Source: Caulobacter sp. (lineage in GTDB: Bacteria > Pseudomonadota > Alphaproteobacteria > Caulobacterales > Caulobacteraceae). Taken from it: DNA of 64,000 nucleotides. This document shows positions 43,819 to 53,336 of the stretch, piece after piece. A program made the position numbers and the translations under genes. The notes beneath the pieces are model-generated. The model searched no databases and was not told the origin of the DNA. It worked only from the letters and a program-made list of their open reading frames with translations. Positions within the stretch are counted from its first letter, which is position 1, and every line of letters starts with the position of its first letter. Location: NCBI GenBank assembly GCA_029866155.1, contig JARWZW010000068.1, positions 1-64,000 of the forward strand, read 5' to 3'.

Positions 43819-45906
43819 ATGTCGATTCCCGTCCGCCGCTTCGCTCTGGGGGCCATGGTTGCCCTGATGTCCCTGGCCGGAACCGTTTCCGCCGAGGCCA
43901 AGCCCTTTACCGCAAAGACTCTCGTCACTCTGGACAGGGTCAGCGACCCGAGAGTGTCGCCGGACGGGCGTTGGGCAGTCTATGGCCTTCGAAGCATGGA
44001 CTATGAGGCCAACAAGGCGTCAAACGCGCTTTGGCTCATAGACCTGAACGACCGGTCCATTCCCCCGCAACGCCTCGATGCCTCGGATGGCGGAATCACC
44101 TCCGCACGCTGGAGCCGCGACAGCAAGGCAGTCTATTTTCTGTCGAGCCGGGTCGCGGGAATCAATCAGGTCTTTCGACTGGACCTGTCGAACCGCACGG
44201 TGACCCAGGCCACTTTCCTGCCCATTGACGTCGAGAGCTTCGTCCTATCGCCCGATGGCAAGGGTCTGGCGGTCAGCTACAGCGGCTATCCTGACTGTCC
44301 TTCGCTCGACTGCGACCTGGAGCGCAGGAATACCCCCGCGCCCGACAAGAGCACTGGCCAAGTCTATACAAAACTGTTCATCCGCCACTGGGACAGCTGG
44401 GCTGACGGGCAGCGCAATCGCCTAGGCTTCGTTCGATTGGACGACAAGGGCGTTGGGGGCCAGGTCATCCCCCTGACGACGGGGTTTGACGGCGATGTTC
44501 CGTCCAAGCCTTTCGGCGACGATAGCGAATACGCCTTTACCCCGGACTCCTCGGCCGTAGTCTTTTCCGCAAGACTGGCGGGACGGACAGAAGCATGGTC
44601 GACCAATTTCGACCTCTGGAGGGTCAGCCTCGACGGACAGGGGCTGACCAACCTGACCGCCGCCAACAAGGCCTGGGACACCGGGCCGGTCTTCTCTCCG
44701 GATGGCAAGTTCATGGCCTATCGCGCCATGAAACGCCCTGGATTCGAGGCGGACCGCTGGCAGGTCGTGCTGAAGAACCTCAACACCGGCGTTGTCCGCG
44801 AACTGGCCGCCGACTGGGATCGATCCGCAGACTCCCTGGCCTGGAGCGCCGACAGCCGCACAGTCTTCGTGACCGCCCAGGACGTTGGCCAGGTCAGGAT
44901 ATTCTCGATGGATATCGGAACCGGCGAGGTCAAGGCCCGCACCACCGAAGGCCATGTCAGCGCCTTCAGCCTGACCCCCAAGGGGATGGTCTTTGCCCGC
45001 GACACCCTCGCCGGACCGGCCCAGATCTATGTCCAGGAGTGGAATACCGAGGCCCCGGCCAGGGTGCTGACCGACCACAACAAGGCCGTCATGGCCGAGG
45101 CAGATCTGGGCGCCTATGAACAGTTCCGCTTCCCTGGCTGGAATGGCGAGACGGTGTACGGCTATCTGGTCAAGCCGGCCAATTTCGATCCGGCGCGCAA
45201 GTATCCCGTCGCCTTCCTGATCCACGGCGGCCCGCAGGGCTCCTTTGGCAACCTCTTCCATTACCGCTGGAACGCCCAGACCTACGCCAGCGCCGGCTAT
45301 GCCGTCGTGATGATCGATTTCCACGGCTCAACGGGCTACGGTCAGGCCTTTACCGACGCCATCAGCCAGCACTGGGGCGATCGCCCGCAGGAAGATCTGG
45401 AAAAAGGCTGGGACCACGTCCTCAAGACCTACAGCTTTCTGGATGGCGGCCGGGCTTGCGCCCTGGGCGGCTCCTACGGGGGCTATATGGTCAACTGGAT
45501 CGCCGGCAACTGGAAGCGCCCCTGGAAGTGCCTCGTGAATCATGACGGCATCTTCGACACCCGCTTCATGGGCTACTCCACCGAAGAGCTCTGGTTCACC
45601 GAATGGGAAAACGGCGGCACGCCGTTCCGCCAGCCGGGCAACTACGAGCGATTCAATCCGGTCAACCATGTCCAGGACTGGACCGTGCCGATGCTGGTCA
45701 TCCAGGGCGGCAAGGACTTCCGGGTTCCGGCCGAGCAGGGTATCGCCACCTTCACCGCCCTTCAGCGCAAGGGAGTCGAGAGCCGCTTCCTCTATTTCCC
45801 TGACGAGAATCACTGGGTCCTGAAGGCTCAGAATTCCGTTCAATGGCACAATGAGGTCCTGGGCTGGCTGGACCGCTGGACAGCCCCCAAACCCAAGGGC
45901 CGATAG
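43819..45906 (+). CDS. S9-family prolyl oligopeptidase/dipeptidyl peptidase, secreted
   Basis: This 695-residue protein has an N-terminal signal peptide (FALGAMVALMSLAGTVSA). It has a beta-propeller of about 400 residues with repeated SPDG-type blades, and a C-terminal alpha/beta hydrolase domain with the nucleophile in GGSYGGYM and a catalytic-His region near PDENHWV. Family S9C/S9B enzymes cleave short peptides in the periplasm. The ATG at 43819 fits the signal; the frame extends to 43741 but without one. The gene is oriented with trmFO. Confidence 0.92.
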   Translation: MSIPVRRFALGAMVALMSLAGTVSAEAKPFTAKTLVTLDRVSDPRVSPDGRWAVYGLRSMDYEANKASNALWLIDLNDRSIPPQRLDASDGGITSARWSRDSKAVYFLSSRVAGINQVFRLDLSNRTVTQATFLPIDVESFVLSPDGKGLAVSYSGYPDCPSLDCDLERRNTPAPDKSTGQVYTKLFIRHWDSWADGQRNRLGFVRLDDKGVGGQVIPLTTGFDGDVPSKPFGDDSEYAFTPDSSAVVFSARLAGRTEAWSTNFDLWRVSLDGQGLTNLTAANKAWDTGPVFSPDGKFMAYRAMKRPGFEADRWQVVLKNLNTGVVRELAADWDRSADSLAWSADSRTVFVTAQDVGQVRIFSMDIGTGEVKARTTEGHVSAFSLTPKGMVFARDTLAGPAQIYVQEWNTEAPARVLTDHNKAVMAEADLGAYEQFRFPGWNGETVYGYLVKPANFDPARKYPVAFLIHGGPQGSFGNLFHYRWNAQTYASAGYAVVMIDFHGSTGYGQAFTDAISQHWGDRPQEDLEKGWDHVLKTYSFLDGGRACALGGSYGGYMVNWIAGNWKRPWKCLVNHDGIFDTRFMGYSTEELWFTEWENGGTPFRQPGNYERFNPVNHVQDWTVPMLVIQGGKDFRVPAEQGIATFTALQRKGVESRFLYFPDENHWVLKAQNSVQWHNEVLGWLDRWTAPKPKGR

Positions 45907-45912
45907 GCAGCC

Positions 45913-46581
45913 CTAGACTAGGCGTCCGGTCAGCACGGCGGCGGTGATGGACAGTCGCCGGCGGACCGGGCCCGGTCGCCCTTTGCCCGCATAGGATCGG
46001 GCCAGGGCTGCATGGGCCACAGCCGGAAAGGCCGGTAAGGGAAGGCTGGCCAGGGCGCCCCTTCCCCGCTTCAGGATGTGGCTCACGGCGGCTCTGTCCG
46101 CATGGCCGCCCCGTGCCAGGATCAGGGCGCGTGCGGCGTCCGCCACCTGCTCCACCCGGGCGGCAGGATCCAGCCGAAGGGCGGCCAGTCCCATGACAAC
46201 GCCATCGGTTTCGTCGATGCGGGCCAGCAGGGCCTCATCCTCAAGGTCGCCTGACAGGTCGGCGATCCGGCGATCCGGCAGACCAGCCACAGTGTCCATC
46301 GGCAGGTGGCAGGATTTCAGGGCCTCCAGCACCGGGTGCCCGCGGGTCGAGCCGTCCCGCAGCAATCCTTCGATGGCCTCATGCCACCAGGCCAGACGCA
46401 TTTCACCGATCAGCGGATCGCTGACCTTGCGAGGAATGGCGGCGAGAGCGTTATCCAGACTGTAGAGGGCGACCAGGTCCGCCCTCGCCATGGGATCGGA
46501 GACAAACCGGCTGGACATCCACCGGTCAGGATCCTCCAGGGCCAGGGCGGCATCCAGATTCCGGGGCTTGGCGTCAGACAT
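45913..46581 (-). CDS. Squalene/phytoene-synthase-like protein (NDUFAF6 type)
   Basis: This 222-residue protein of the isoprenyl-synthase fold has EMRLAWWHEAIEGL near the middle but lacks the paired DxxxD metal sites of true squalene/phytoene synthases. This form resembles NDUFAF6, the mitochondrial complex I assembly factor, and its alphaproteobacterial orthologues. It lies three genes downstream of secF, next to an NDUFAF3-like gene, which supports that reading. The start at 46581 is MSDAKPRNL; the frame is open further upstream into the terminator hairpin. Confidence 0.7.
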   Translation of the reverse strand: MSDAKPRNLDAALALEDPDRWMSSRFVSDPMARADLVALYSLDNALAAIPRKVSDPLIGEMRLAWWHEAIEGLLRDGSTRGHPVLEALKSCHLPMDTVAGLPDRRIADLSGDLEDEALLARIDETDGVVMGLAALRLDPAARVEQVADAARALILARGGHADRAAVSHILKRGRGALASLPLPAFPAVAHAALARSYAGKGRPGPVRRRLSITAAVLTGRLV

Positions 46582-46612
46582 GGGCTGCGATCCTCTGGGG
46601 CAGACAAGCAAA

Positions 46613-46641
46613 GGGCCCGCCGGCATGATGCCGGCGGGCCC
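46613..46641 (-). terminator. Strong hairpin terminator of the PuuD-like gene
   Basis: A perfect 13-base-pair stem (GGGCCCGCCGGCA and its complement) encloses a three-base loop. Read on the minus strand it is followed by a short TTTGCTT tract. It lies just beyond the stop of the PuuD-like gene and before the NDUFAF6-like ATG. Confidence 0.65.
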
Positions 46642-46665
46642 CTGCCAGGTTGTCGAGACCAGGCT

Positions 46666-47274
46666 TTAGGCGAACAGGGTCTGGTTCATGGCCATGGCCG
46701 TCAGCATGGGAAGCGACAGCAGGGTGTTGGTGCGCGAGAACAGCATGGCCTTCTTGGCGGCGGCGGCCTTTGCGTCTGCGTCAAAGCCTTCCTTGATGCC
46801 CAGGGCGATCTTCTGCGCAGGCCAGATGAAGGCCCAGACGTTGAAGAACATGATCGTGGCCAGCCACATGCCGATGCCGATCATGATGTTGCCCTTGTTG
46901 GAGAAGCCCTCGGTGGCCCCCAGGGTGAAGGCCTCCAGCAGATAACCACGCGAACCGGCCAGCAGGACACCGATCACCCAGGTGAGCAGCGCGGCCCAGC
47001 GGAACCAGAACAGCGCTTCCGGCGCGATGTACTTGGACACGGCGGGCTTCAGTTCGGCCGGGATGGACGGCATCATCCGGATCTGGACGAAGTTGAAATA
47101 GTAGAGAAGGCCGATCCAAAGGATGCCAAAACCGACATGGAGCCAGCGCAGCACCGCCTGCCAGAACAGGCCATCGGTCGCACCGTGATGCAGCCCGTAG
47201 GCGAGGATCATCACCAGCGCCAGGACGGTGCTGAGGATCATGGTGTTGCGGAAATTGGACAGCAGAGCCGTCAT
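46666..47274 (-). CDS. PuuD-type (urate hydroxylase family) membrane protein lacking cytochrome domain
   Basis: This 202-residue multi-pass membrane protein matches the membrane part of PuuD-like urate hydroxylases: RWLHVGFGILWIGLLYYFNFVQ, GNIMIGIGMWLATIMFFNVW and WPAQKIALGI. The full-length urate hydroxylase has an extra C-terminal cytochrome c domain that is absent here, so urate oxidation is uncertain. No other purine catabolism gene is near. It is inserted in a group of complex I assembly and translocation genes. Confidence 0.75.
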   Translation of the reverse strand: MTALLSNFRNTMILSTVLALVMILAYGLHHGATDGLFWQAVLRWLHVGFGILWIGLLYYFNFVQIRMMPSIPAELKPAVSKYIAPEALFWFRWAALLTWVIGVLLAGSRGYLLEAFTLGATEGFSNKGNIMIGIGMWLATIMFFNVWAFIWPAQKIALGIKEGFDADAKAAAAKKAMLFSRTNTLLSLPMLTAMAMNQTLFA

Positions 47275-47371
47275 GGTTTTACCCCCGGGAAGTTCTTGAT
47301 CTAGATCGTAGCATAGGCTGGTTCGATCGCGGTTGGAAGGCGGCGATCAACGGCCCGTCAAGGCGGCGGGG

Positions 47372-47725
47372 TCAGACAGCGATCAGGGCCGCGGCCAGCC
47401 GACGTCCATCGGACGCCAGCACATTGTAGTGGCGGGCGGCGGCTTCACTGGACATGAACTCCAGCCCCAGCCCCCGGGCGCGCAGGCCTTCGCGCAGTTC
47501 CCGGCCGGGCAGGGCCTGGGTCAGGCCCGTCCCCAGCAGCACGAACTCGACAGCGGGGCCGGCCGCAAAGACAGGCTCGAATTGTTCAAGGGTCAGGTCT
47601 GAAAGCCGCCCGACCGTCCAGTCCAGGGGCTGGTCATCGACGATCAGGAGCGACCCCGGCCGCCAGAGGCCGGCCACGCGAAATCCTCCGCCGCCCCAGG
47701 CGTCGATCGAAGGCGGTTTTCGCAT
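47372..47725 (-). CDS. Mth938-like/NDUFAF3-type protein
   Basis: This 117-residue protein has the Mth938/NDUFAF3 fold motifs: IDAWGGGGFRVAGLWRPGSLLIVDD near the start and FVLLGTGLTQALPGRELREGLRARGLGLEFM later. Members are short, cytoplasmic, and orthologous to the human complex I assembly factor NDUFAF3. It follows secF with an 8-base gap, an arrangement I recall as conserved across alphaproteobacteria. The ATG at 47725 is used; the longer frame runs into secF. Confidence 0.8.
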   Translation of the reverse strand: MRKPPSIDAWGGGGFRVAGLWRPGSLLIVDDQPLDWTVGRLSDLTLEQFEPVFAAGPAVEFVLLGTGLTQALPGRELREGLRARGLGLEFMSSEAAARHYNVLASDGRRLAAALIAV

Positions 47726-47733
47726 GACCCCGC

Positions 47734-48729
47734 TCAGGCCCGGCTCGCCGGACCCAGCACCGTGACTTCCGCCTCTTCCTCGCCGCGCTTGACGCCCAGC
47801 CACATCAGCATGGGCGCCGCGATGAAGAAGGAGGAAAAGGTTCCCACCACGATTCCGAAGATCATGGCCACGGAGAAGCCGAACAGGGCCTCACCGCCGA
47901 AGACCGCCAATCCCGTCAGGGCCATGATGCCGGTAACGCCGGTCATGATGGTCCGCGAAAAGGTCTCGTTGATCGACAGGTCAAGCAGCTCATTCATGGG
48001 CATACGCTTGTATTTGCGCAGATTTTCACGAACCCGGTCCAGAATGACGACGGTGTCGTTCACGGAATAGCCGATTATGGTCAGGATGGCCGCCACGGCG
48101 GTCAGGGTGAATTCCAGGTCGGTCAGGGCAAAGAGTCCGAAGGTCAGAACCACGTCATGCAGCAGGGCGACCGCTGCGCCGAGGCCAAAACTGCGACCAA
48201 AGCGGAACCAGATGTAGGTCATCATCATCGCGATGCCCAGGACGAGGGCGAGCAGCCCCTTGCTGAACAGTTCCCCGGAGACCTTGGGACCAACGACTTC
48301 GGTCTTGGTGAACTTGGTCGGTCCCAGAGCCTTGACCAGGGCCCGCTTGACCGTCTCGACACCCTCGGCGGCATTGACGCCTTCCGGAGTCTCGAAACTG
48401 ACCAGAGCGTCAGTAGCGCCGCCCAGTCCCTGGACCTGGATATCGCCGACGCCCTCCTTGCCAAGGGCGGAGCGGATCGCCGCCAGATCGACCTGGCGAG
48501 GCGCCGTGCTCAGTTCCAGCACCGTACCGCCGCGGAAATCGACCCCGCAGTTCAGACCGCCGCAGGGGGGCTTGAACGGCATCACCGTAAGGCCGACCGA
48601 CAGAACGCAAAGGACAAGGGACACGACCGCGATCGGCGCGGCAAAGCGCATCAGCCGGAAGTTGGTCTGGATCGGAATGATCTTGATCAGCGGCCAGAAG
48701 CCGGACCTGCGAGGCGAAGAGTCGGTCAT
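47734..48729 (-). CDS. secF: Protein translocase subunit SecF
   Basis: This 331-residue membrane protein has a first transmembrane segment, GVDFRGGTVLEL in the periplasmic domain, and a C-terminal bundle of five helices with GYSVNDTVVILDRVRENLRKY. SecF with SecD and YajC assists SecYEG by a proton-driven pull on emerging proteins. Its ATG overlaps the secD stop (TGA/ATG). Confidence 0.95.
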   Translation of the reverse strand: MTDSSPRRSGFWPLIKIIPIQTNFRLMRFAAPIAVVSLVLCVLSVGLTVMPFKPPCGGLNCGVDFRGGTVLELSTAPRQVDLAAIRSALGKEGVGDIQVQGLGGATDALVSFETPEGVNAAEGVETVKRALVKALGPTKFTKTEVVGPKVSGELFSKGLLALVLGIAMMMTYIWFRFGRSFGLGAAVALLHDVVLTFGLFALTDLEFTLTAVAAILTIIGYSVNDTVVILDRVRENLRKYKRMPMNELLDLSINETFSRTIMTGVTGIMALTGLAVFGGEALFGFSVAMIFGIVVGTFSSFFIAAPMLMWLGVKRGEEEAEVTVLGPASRA

Positions 48730-50321
48730 GTGATCGGAAGCTTCTTGGGACGGGCCACCCGGAACCAGAAGGCAAGCAGCACCTGGGTCACGAGAACAGC
48801 TGAAAACACGGAAGTGAACACGCCGATGGCCAGGGTCCAGGCGAAGCCTTTCACCGGTCCGGCCCCCAGCGAGAACATGATCACCGACGCCCCCAGATGG
48901 GTGATGTTGGCGTCAAAGATGGTGATCATCGCCCGGGAGAACCCGGCGTCGGCGGCGGCCAAGGGTGTTCGCCCTGCCCTCACCTCGTCACGCATCCGTT
49001 CGTAGATCAGAACGTTGGCGTCGACCGCCACGGCCAGGGTCAGGATCAAGCCGGCGATCCCCGGCAGGGTCAGGGTGGCCTGGGTCATGGACATGGCCGC
49101 GACAATCATCAGGCCGTTGACCAGCAGGGCAGCGACAGACACCCCGCCGAACAGCAGGCCATAGGAAATCACCATGAAGACCAGAACAGACACGAAGGCG
49201 ATCATTGTGGAGACCTGGCCCGCCGCGACGGCGTCGGCGCCAAGACCGGCGCTGACCGTGCGCTGCTCCTCGACCTTCAGGGGCGCCGGCAGGGCGCCGG
49301 CCCGCAACAGGATCGCCAGTTCATTGGCTGACTGAATGGTGAAATTGCCGGTGATCTGGCCTGAGCCGCCGGTGATCGGATTGATGATGTTCGGCGCGGA
49401 GATCACCTTGCCGTCCAGAACGATCGCGAAGGGCTTGCCGACATTGCGGCTTGTGACCGCGCCGAACCGCCTTGCGCCTTCGCCATTGAAGCGGAAGGAG
49501 ACCACGACCTGGCCCGTCTGGGGATCGGTTTCCTGCCGGGCGTCGACCAGCATCTCGCCGGAGACTTCCGCCCGCTTGCGGACCAGATAGGCCGGCGAAT
49601 AGGCGTCGGTGCTGGGCAGGACTTCGGATCCGGGCGGCACCCGGCCCTGCATGGCCTCACCCAGCGGCACAGTGGTGTCGACCATCTGGAAGGTCAGTTT
49701 GGCGGTCTGGCCGATGACCTTCTTAAGCTTCTCGGGGTCGCTCTCGCCGGCCGCCTGGACAACGATGCGGTTTTCACCCTGGCGGGAAATCGAAGGCTCC
49801 CGGGTGCCAAGCTCATCGACCCGGCGGGTGATGATCCCGATGGATTGCTCAACTGCGTTGGTCGAGACTTCCCGGATAGCCTGTTCGGTGTAGGCCGCCC
49901 GCAGCATCTGGTTGGACTGGCGGCTGACGGTGAGATCCGGCGTGCCGGTCTTGGTCGGCGCGGCCAGCTTGCCGATCTCGGCCTGGGCCAGGGCCAGCCT
50001 GCCGCCATCGGTGATGCGGACCGATACGCCGTCCCCGGCAACTCCCAGGCCTGAGAACTCGATGTTTGCATCACGCAACGACTTGCGGACGTCCTCGACC
50101 AGGTTGGTGACCCGCTCGCGGCGCAGGGCGTCTGTCTCCACCTCCAGCAGAAGGTAGGAGCCCCCCTGCAGGTCGAGGCCCAGATTCAGGGTCTTGCGAG
50201 GCAGCCACCCGGGCAGGCCGTCCCGCACCGAAGCGGGCAGGACATTGGGCATAGCGAACAGGAGGCTGAGAAGCACCGCCGCAACTACGGCGATGATCTT
50301 CCAGCGCGAGACGGTCATCAT
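48726..50321 (-). CDS. secD: Protein translocase subunit SecD
   Basis: This 531-residue subunit begins with a hydrophobic segment, then the P1 head region starting LGLDLQGGSYLLLEV, and a transmembrane bundle with AVDANVLIYERMRDEVRAG and GFAWTLAIGVFTSVFSAVLV. Two adjacent ATGs at 50321 and 50318 are both possible starts. It overlaps secF downstream and follows yajC, the usual operon. Confidence 0.95.
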   Translation of the reverse strand: MMTVSRWKIIAVVAAVLLSLLFAMPNVLPASVRDGLPGWLPRKTLNLGLDLQGGSYLLLEVETDALRRERVTNLVEDVRKSLRDANIEFSGLGVAGDGVSVRITDGGRLALAQAEIGKLAAPTKTGTPDLTVSRQSNQMLRAAYTEQAIREVSTNAVEQSIGIITRRVDELGTREPSISRQGENRIVVQAAGESDPEKLKKVIGQTAKLTFQMVDTTVPLGEAMQGRVPPGSEVLPSTDAYSPAYLVRKRAEVSGEMLVDARQETDPQTGQVVVSFRFNGEGARRFGAVTSRNVGKPFAIVLDGKVISAPNIINPITGGSGQITGNFTIQSANELAILLRAGALPAPLKVEEQRTVSAGLGADAVAAGQVSTMIAFVSVLVFMVISYGLLFGGVSVAALLVNGLMIVAAMSMTQATLTLPGIAGLILTLAVAVDANVLIYERMRDEVRAGRTPLAAADAGFSRAMITIFDANITHLGASVIMFSLGAGPVKGFAWTLAIGVFTSVFSAVLVTQVLLAFWFRVARPKKLPIT

Positions 50322-50352
50322 GTCGAGGGCGTTCCGGACTTGGCTTTTGAGA

Positions 50353-50661
50353 TCAGCTCTTGGCGTCGTTCGCGGGGGCGGGTTCGCCCTTGGTGCGGAC
50401 TACGGCGATCATGCCCTTGACCACCTTGACGGTGACGCCCTGGGCGACTTCGACGCCGACTTCCTTGTCCTCGACACGGACGACCTTGCCGATCATGCCG
50501 CTGGAAAGCTCGATCATGTCGCCGCGCTTCAGGTTGGTGATCATCATTTGATGCTCCTTGGCGCGCTTTTGCTGCGGGCGCAGGATCATGAAATAGAAGA
50601 GGGCGATAAGCAGGACCGGCAAGCCGATCGCTTGCAAAAGGCCAGAAGCGTCACCAGGCAT
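50353..50661 (-). CDS. yajC: Preprotein translocase subunit YajC
   Basis: This 102-residue protein has one N-terminal transmembrane helix (AIGLPVLLIALFYFMILRP, then QQKRAKEHQMM) followed by a beta-rich cytoplasmic tail. YajC is a small accessory component of the SecDF complex. It is the first gene of the yajC-secD-secF run, 31 bases before secD. Confidence 0.93.
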   Translation of the reverse strand: MPGDASGLLQAIGLPVLLIALFYFMILRPQQKRAKEHQMMITNLKRGDMIELSSGMIGKVVRVEDKEVGVEVAQGVTVKVVKGMIAVVRTKGEPAPANDAKS

Positions 50662-50825
50662 TTTAGCTCCAAACAGTCAGTTCGACCTGCGCAAGCGGTT
50701 GCGCCGGTTTGAGGTGGGCGGAAACTAGGGCCTGACCCCGCCTATTGCAATGAGCCCGCCCCATCCCGTCTGGACCCTGTGGCATTTCTCCGTCATGTCG
50801 GCCCCTGTCGACGCCCACGGATGCC

Positions 50826-51665
50826 ATGACCAGCCCTCATCTCGCCCCCCTGCTGACCCGGATCGCCGAAGCGCTCGAGCGTCTGGCGCCGCCTGCCCCG
50901 CCGCCAGCCGATTTCTCGACCGCCCGTATGTTTCGCCACGACGCCGCCCGAAACGCCTTCATCCCGGCTGTGGACTATCCACTGGCTATCGACCTGTTGA
51001 TCGGTGTGGACCGGCAAAAGGCGCGGTTCGTCGCCAACCTTCAGCGTTTCGCCAAGGGCCTGCCAGCCAACAACGCCCTCCTCTGGGGCGTCCGGGGCAC
51101 GGGCAAGAGTTCCATGGCCAAGGCCGCCTTCATGGAAGCGACCCTGACCTGGCCTGAACTGAAACTGATCGAGATCGACCGAGACGAGGTCGCCGCCCTG
51201 CCGCCGCTCTTCGACTGCCTGCGCGCCCGGGGCGAGCGATTCGTCGTCCTCTGCGACGACCTGTCCTTTGAAGACGGGGCGGCCGCCGCCAAAGCGCTGA
51301 AATCCGCGCTCGAGGGCGGCGTGGCCGGACCGCCGGACAATGTGCTGTTTGTCGCCACATCCAACCGCCGCCACCTGATGCCGCGGGACCACGCCGAGGG
51401 CCGGGGCCTGATCGCCGCCGCGGAAGACGCGGAGGAAGAGGTCAGCGTCTCGGACCGGTTCGGTCTGTGGATAGGATTCCCGGCCATGGACCAGGCGGCC
51501 TATCTGGAGGCCGTGCGCGGCTATGCGGCGCGGTTTGGCCTGGCGGCAGAAAACATCGACCGGCGCGCGCTGCAGTGGTCCCTGGCGCGGGGATCACGCT
51601 CGGGGCGTGTCGCCTGGCAGTTCATTCGCGATCTGGCGGGCGAGCAGGGTCAGCCCCTGCCCTGA
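50826..51665 (+). CDS. DUF815-type AAA+ ATPase
   Basis: This 279-residue ATPase has the Walker A motif GVRGTGKSSM near residue 83 and the Walker B FVVLCDDLSFED near residue 140. Sensor-type TSNRRHLMPRD and ARGSRSGRVAWQF follow. This arrangement is typical of DUF815, a family often next to secDF and yajC genes in alphaproteobacteria. The cellular role is not established. It runs opposite to yajC and converges on the LysM gene, ending two bases from its stop. Confidence 0.82.
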   Translation: MTSPHLAPLLTRIAEALERLAPPAPPPADFSTARMFRHDAARNAFIPAVDYPLAIDLLIGVDRQKARFVANLQRFAKGLPANNALLWGVRGTGKSSMAKAAFMEATLTWPELKLIEIDRDEVAALPPLFDCLRARGERFVVLCDDLSFEDGAAAAKALKSALEGGVAGPPDNVLFVATSNRRHLMPRDHAEGRGLIAAAEDAEEEVSVSDRFGLWIGFPAMDQAAYLEAVRGYAARFGLAAENIDRRALQWSLARGSRSGRVAWQFIRDLAGEQGQPLP

Positions 51666-51667
51666 CC

Positions 51668-53293
51668 CTATCTGGGAAGAACCAGGGTCGGGTCGATCGC
51701 CCGGGCCTTGAACCGTGCGGACGGGGAATGGCGGATCTCGAAATGCAGTTGCGGCCGGGGCGCCTCGCCCGAAGCGCCGACCAGGCCGATCTGCTGGCCT
51801 TTTGAAACCCGCTGCTGCATTTTCACGTCCGCCCGCTGCAGGTGGCCATAGACCGTGACCCAGCCGTCGGCGTGCTGGATCAGAACCGTCACGCCAAATC
51901 CTGGAACATCCCCGCCGGAATAGACCACCGTGCCTTCGGCCGAGGCCCGCACCGAGGTCCCGGCCGTGGCGCCGATATCGACTCCGTCATTGCGCTGTCC
52001 GCCGCCCTTGGGTCCATAGCTGGACAGGACCGTGCCGCGCACAGGCCAGTCAAAGCGACCACCGGCCATCCGCACATAGTCAGCCTCGGTATAGACCGGC
52101 GGCCGGTCGGCCTGCAGGGGCGCTGGCCCGGGCGGGGTCGAAATCGGCGGTGACGTCGGGGTTCTGGGCGGCGGCGCCGTGGCGGTAGGACGGGGCGCTG
52201 CCGGGCTGACGGCGGGCGGCCGGACAGAGCTCGTGGACGGCGGAACCACCGGAGCCGTGGGAGCGACCGGAGGGCGGACGACGGGCGGACGCACGACCGG
52301 AGTCGTCGCAGAGGGGCTCATCGCAACGGGCGGACGGGCGGCCGGCGGGGTCGCCGGAACCGTCGCAGGCGGCGGCCGGACCGTCGGGGTGCGGACCGGT
52401 GGCGGCGTCGTGACAGGCGCAACGACCGGCGCAGCGGCCGGAGGCGGCGTAACACGTGGCGAAGCGCCGACCGTCGGCTCCTCCGGCAGCTGGCTGGTTG
52501 TCGGGACCGGCGCTGGAACGGGTGTCACCACCTGCGGCGGCGGCGTCACAGGCCTTGGCGGCGTGCGGACGACCGGGGGCGGAAGCGGATCCAGCATGAC
52601 CGTGACCGTCTTCTTGATCGGGCCGGAATCCTTGAAGCCGGTCGGCAGTCTCAGCTTCTGGCCGGACCGGATGGCGTCCGACAGTTCAAAGCCATTCTCG
52701 TCGGCGATGGCCGCCGCCGATACGCCAAACCGCTTGGCGATCGCGAACAGGGTGTCGCCGCCCTGCACGACATAGGCCTTTGCCTTGCTGACCGGACCCT
52801 TGAGGGTCTGGCCCGGCTTGATCAGAAAGGGCTCTTTAAGATCGTTGTCGGCAGCCAGCTGCTTTCGGGTCGTGCCCATTTCACGAGCCACCGCATCCAG
52901 GCCCTGGCCGGACTTGACCCTGTAACTGATCGGCTTGCCCTCCACGGCCACCACCGGACCGGTGATGGATTTCACGGTCCGCACCTCGGTGCGCGGCGGC
53001 GGGGCGACATAGGGGGCGGGTTCAGGCTCCGGCAGCGGCGCCGGGGACGCAGCCTCGGGCGGCGGCAGGGGCCGGGTCTCGACGGTTCCCGCAGAGGGGA
53101 CCGACCCCATGGTCCGGGCCGGATCGCCATCCTGCACCCTGACAGGATATTGCGGGCCAGACAGCGGCTGAGCCCTGGGCGCCTCGCTCGGTGCGGGGTC
53201 GGCGGGTCCGGCGACAGCCGGCGCCGAAGTAGCAAAAGCCAGGACCGCCGCCGAGGCCGACAACAGAATCGCACGGGGGTGGAAGGGGGTCAT
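51668..53293 (-). CDS. LysM/M23-domain LytM factor (DipM/NlpD-like), degenerate active site
   Basis: This 541-residue envelope protein has a signal peptide (LLSASAAVLAFATSAPAVA). It carries two LysM domains, SYRVKSGQGLDAVAREMG and AYVVQGGDTLFAIAKRFG. A proline- and threonine-rich linker of about 150 residues separates them from a C-terminal M23/LytM domain. The LytM zinc site is degenerate: Asn replaces the first His (RNDGVDIGA) and Gln the first His of the second motif (RPQLHFEIR). It is thus probably an activator of amidases, as DipM and NlpD are. It sits downstream of pcm, as nlpD does in enterobacteria, and a TTAA-N7-TTAA box lies before it. Confidence 0.88.
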   Translation of the reverse strand: MTPFHPRAILLSASAAVLAFATSAPAVAGPADPAPSEAPRAQPLSGPQYPVRVQDGDPARTMGSVPSAGTVETRPLPPPEAASPAPLPEPEPAPYVAPPPRTEVRTVKSITGPVVAVEGKPISYRVKSGQGLDAVAREMGTTRKQLAADNDLKEPFLIKPGQTLKGPVSKAKAYVVQGGDTLFAIAKRFGVSAAAIADENGFELSDAIRSGQKLRLPTGFKDSGPIKKTVTVMLDPLPPPVVRTPPRPVTPPPQVVTPVPAPVPTTSQLPEEPTVGASPRVTPPPAAAPVVAPVTTPPPVRTPTVRPPPATVPATPPAARPPVAMSPSATTPVVRPPVVRPPVAPTAPVVPPSTSSVRPPAVSPAAPRPTATAPPPRTPTSPPISTPPGPAPLQADRPPVYTEADYVRMAGGRFDWPVRGTVLSSYGPKGGGQRNDGVDIGATAGTSVRASAEGTVVYSGGDVPGFGVTVLIQHADGWVTVYGHLQRADVKMQQRVSKGQQIGLVGASGEAPRPQLHFEIRHSPSARFKARAIDPTLVLPR

Positions 53294-53336
53294 CGCCGCT
53301 CCGTTCGGTTAGGCAGAACTCCTGACGCAATCGGTC

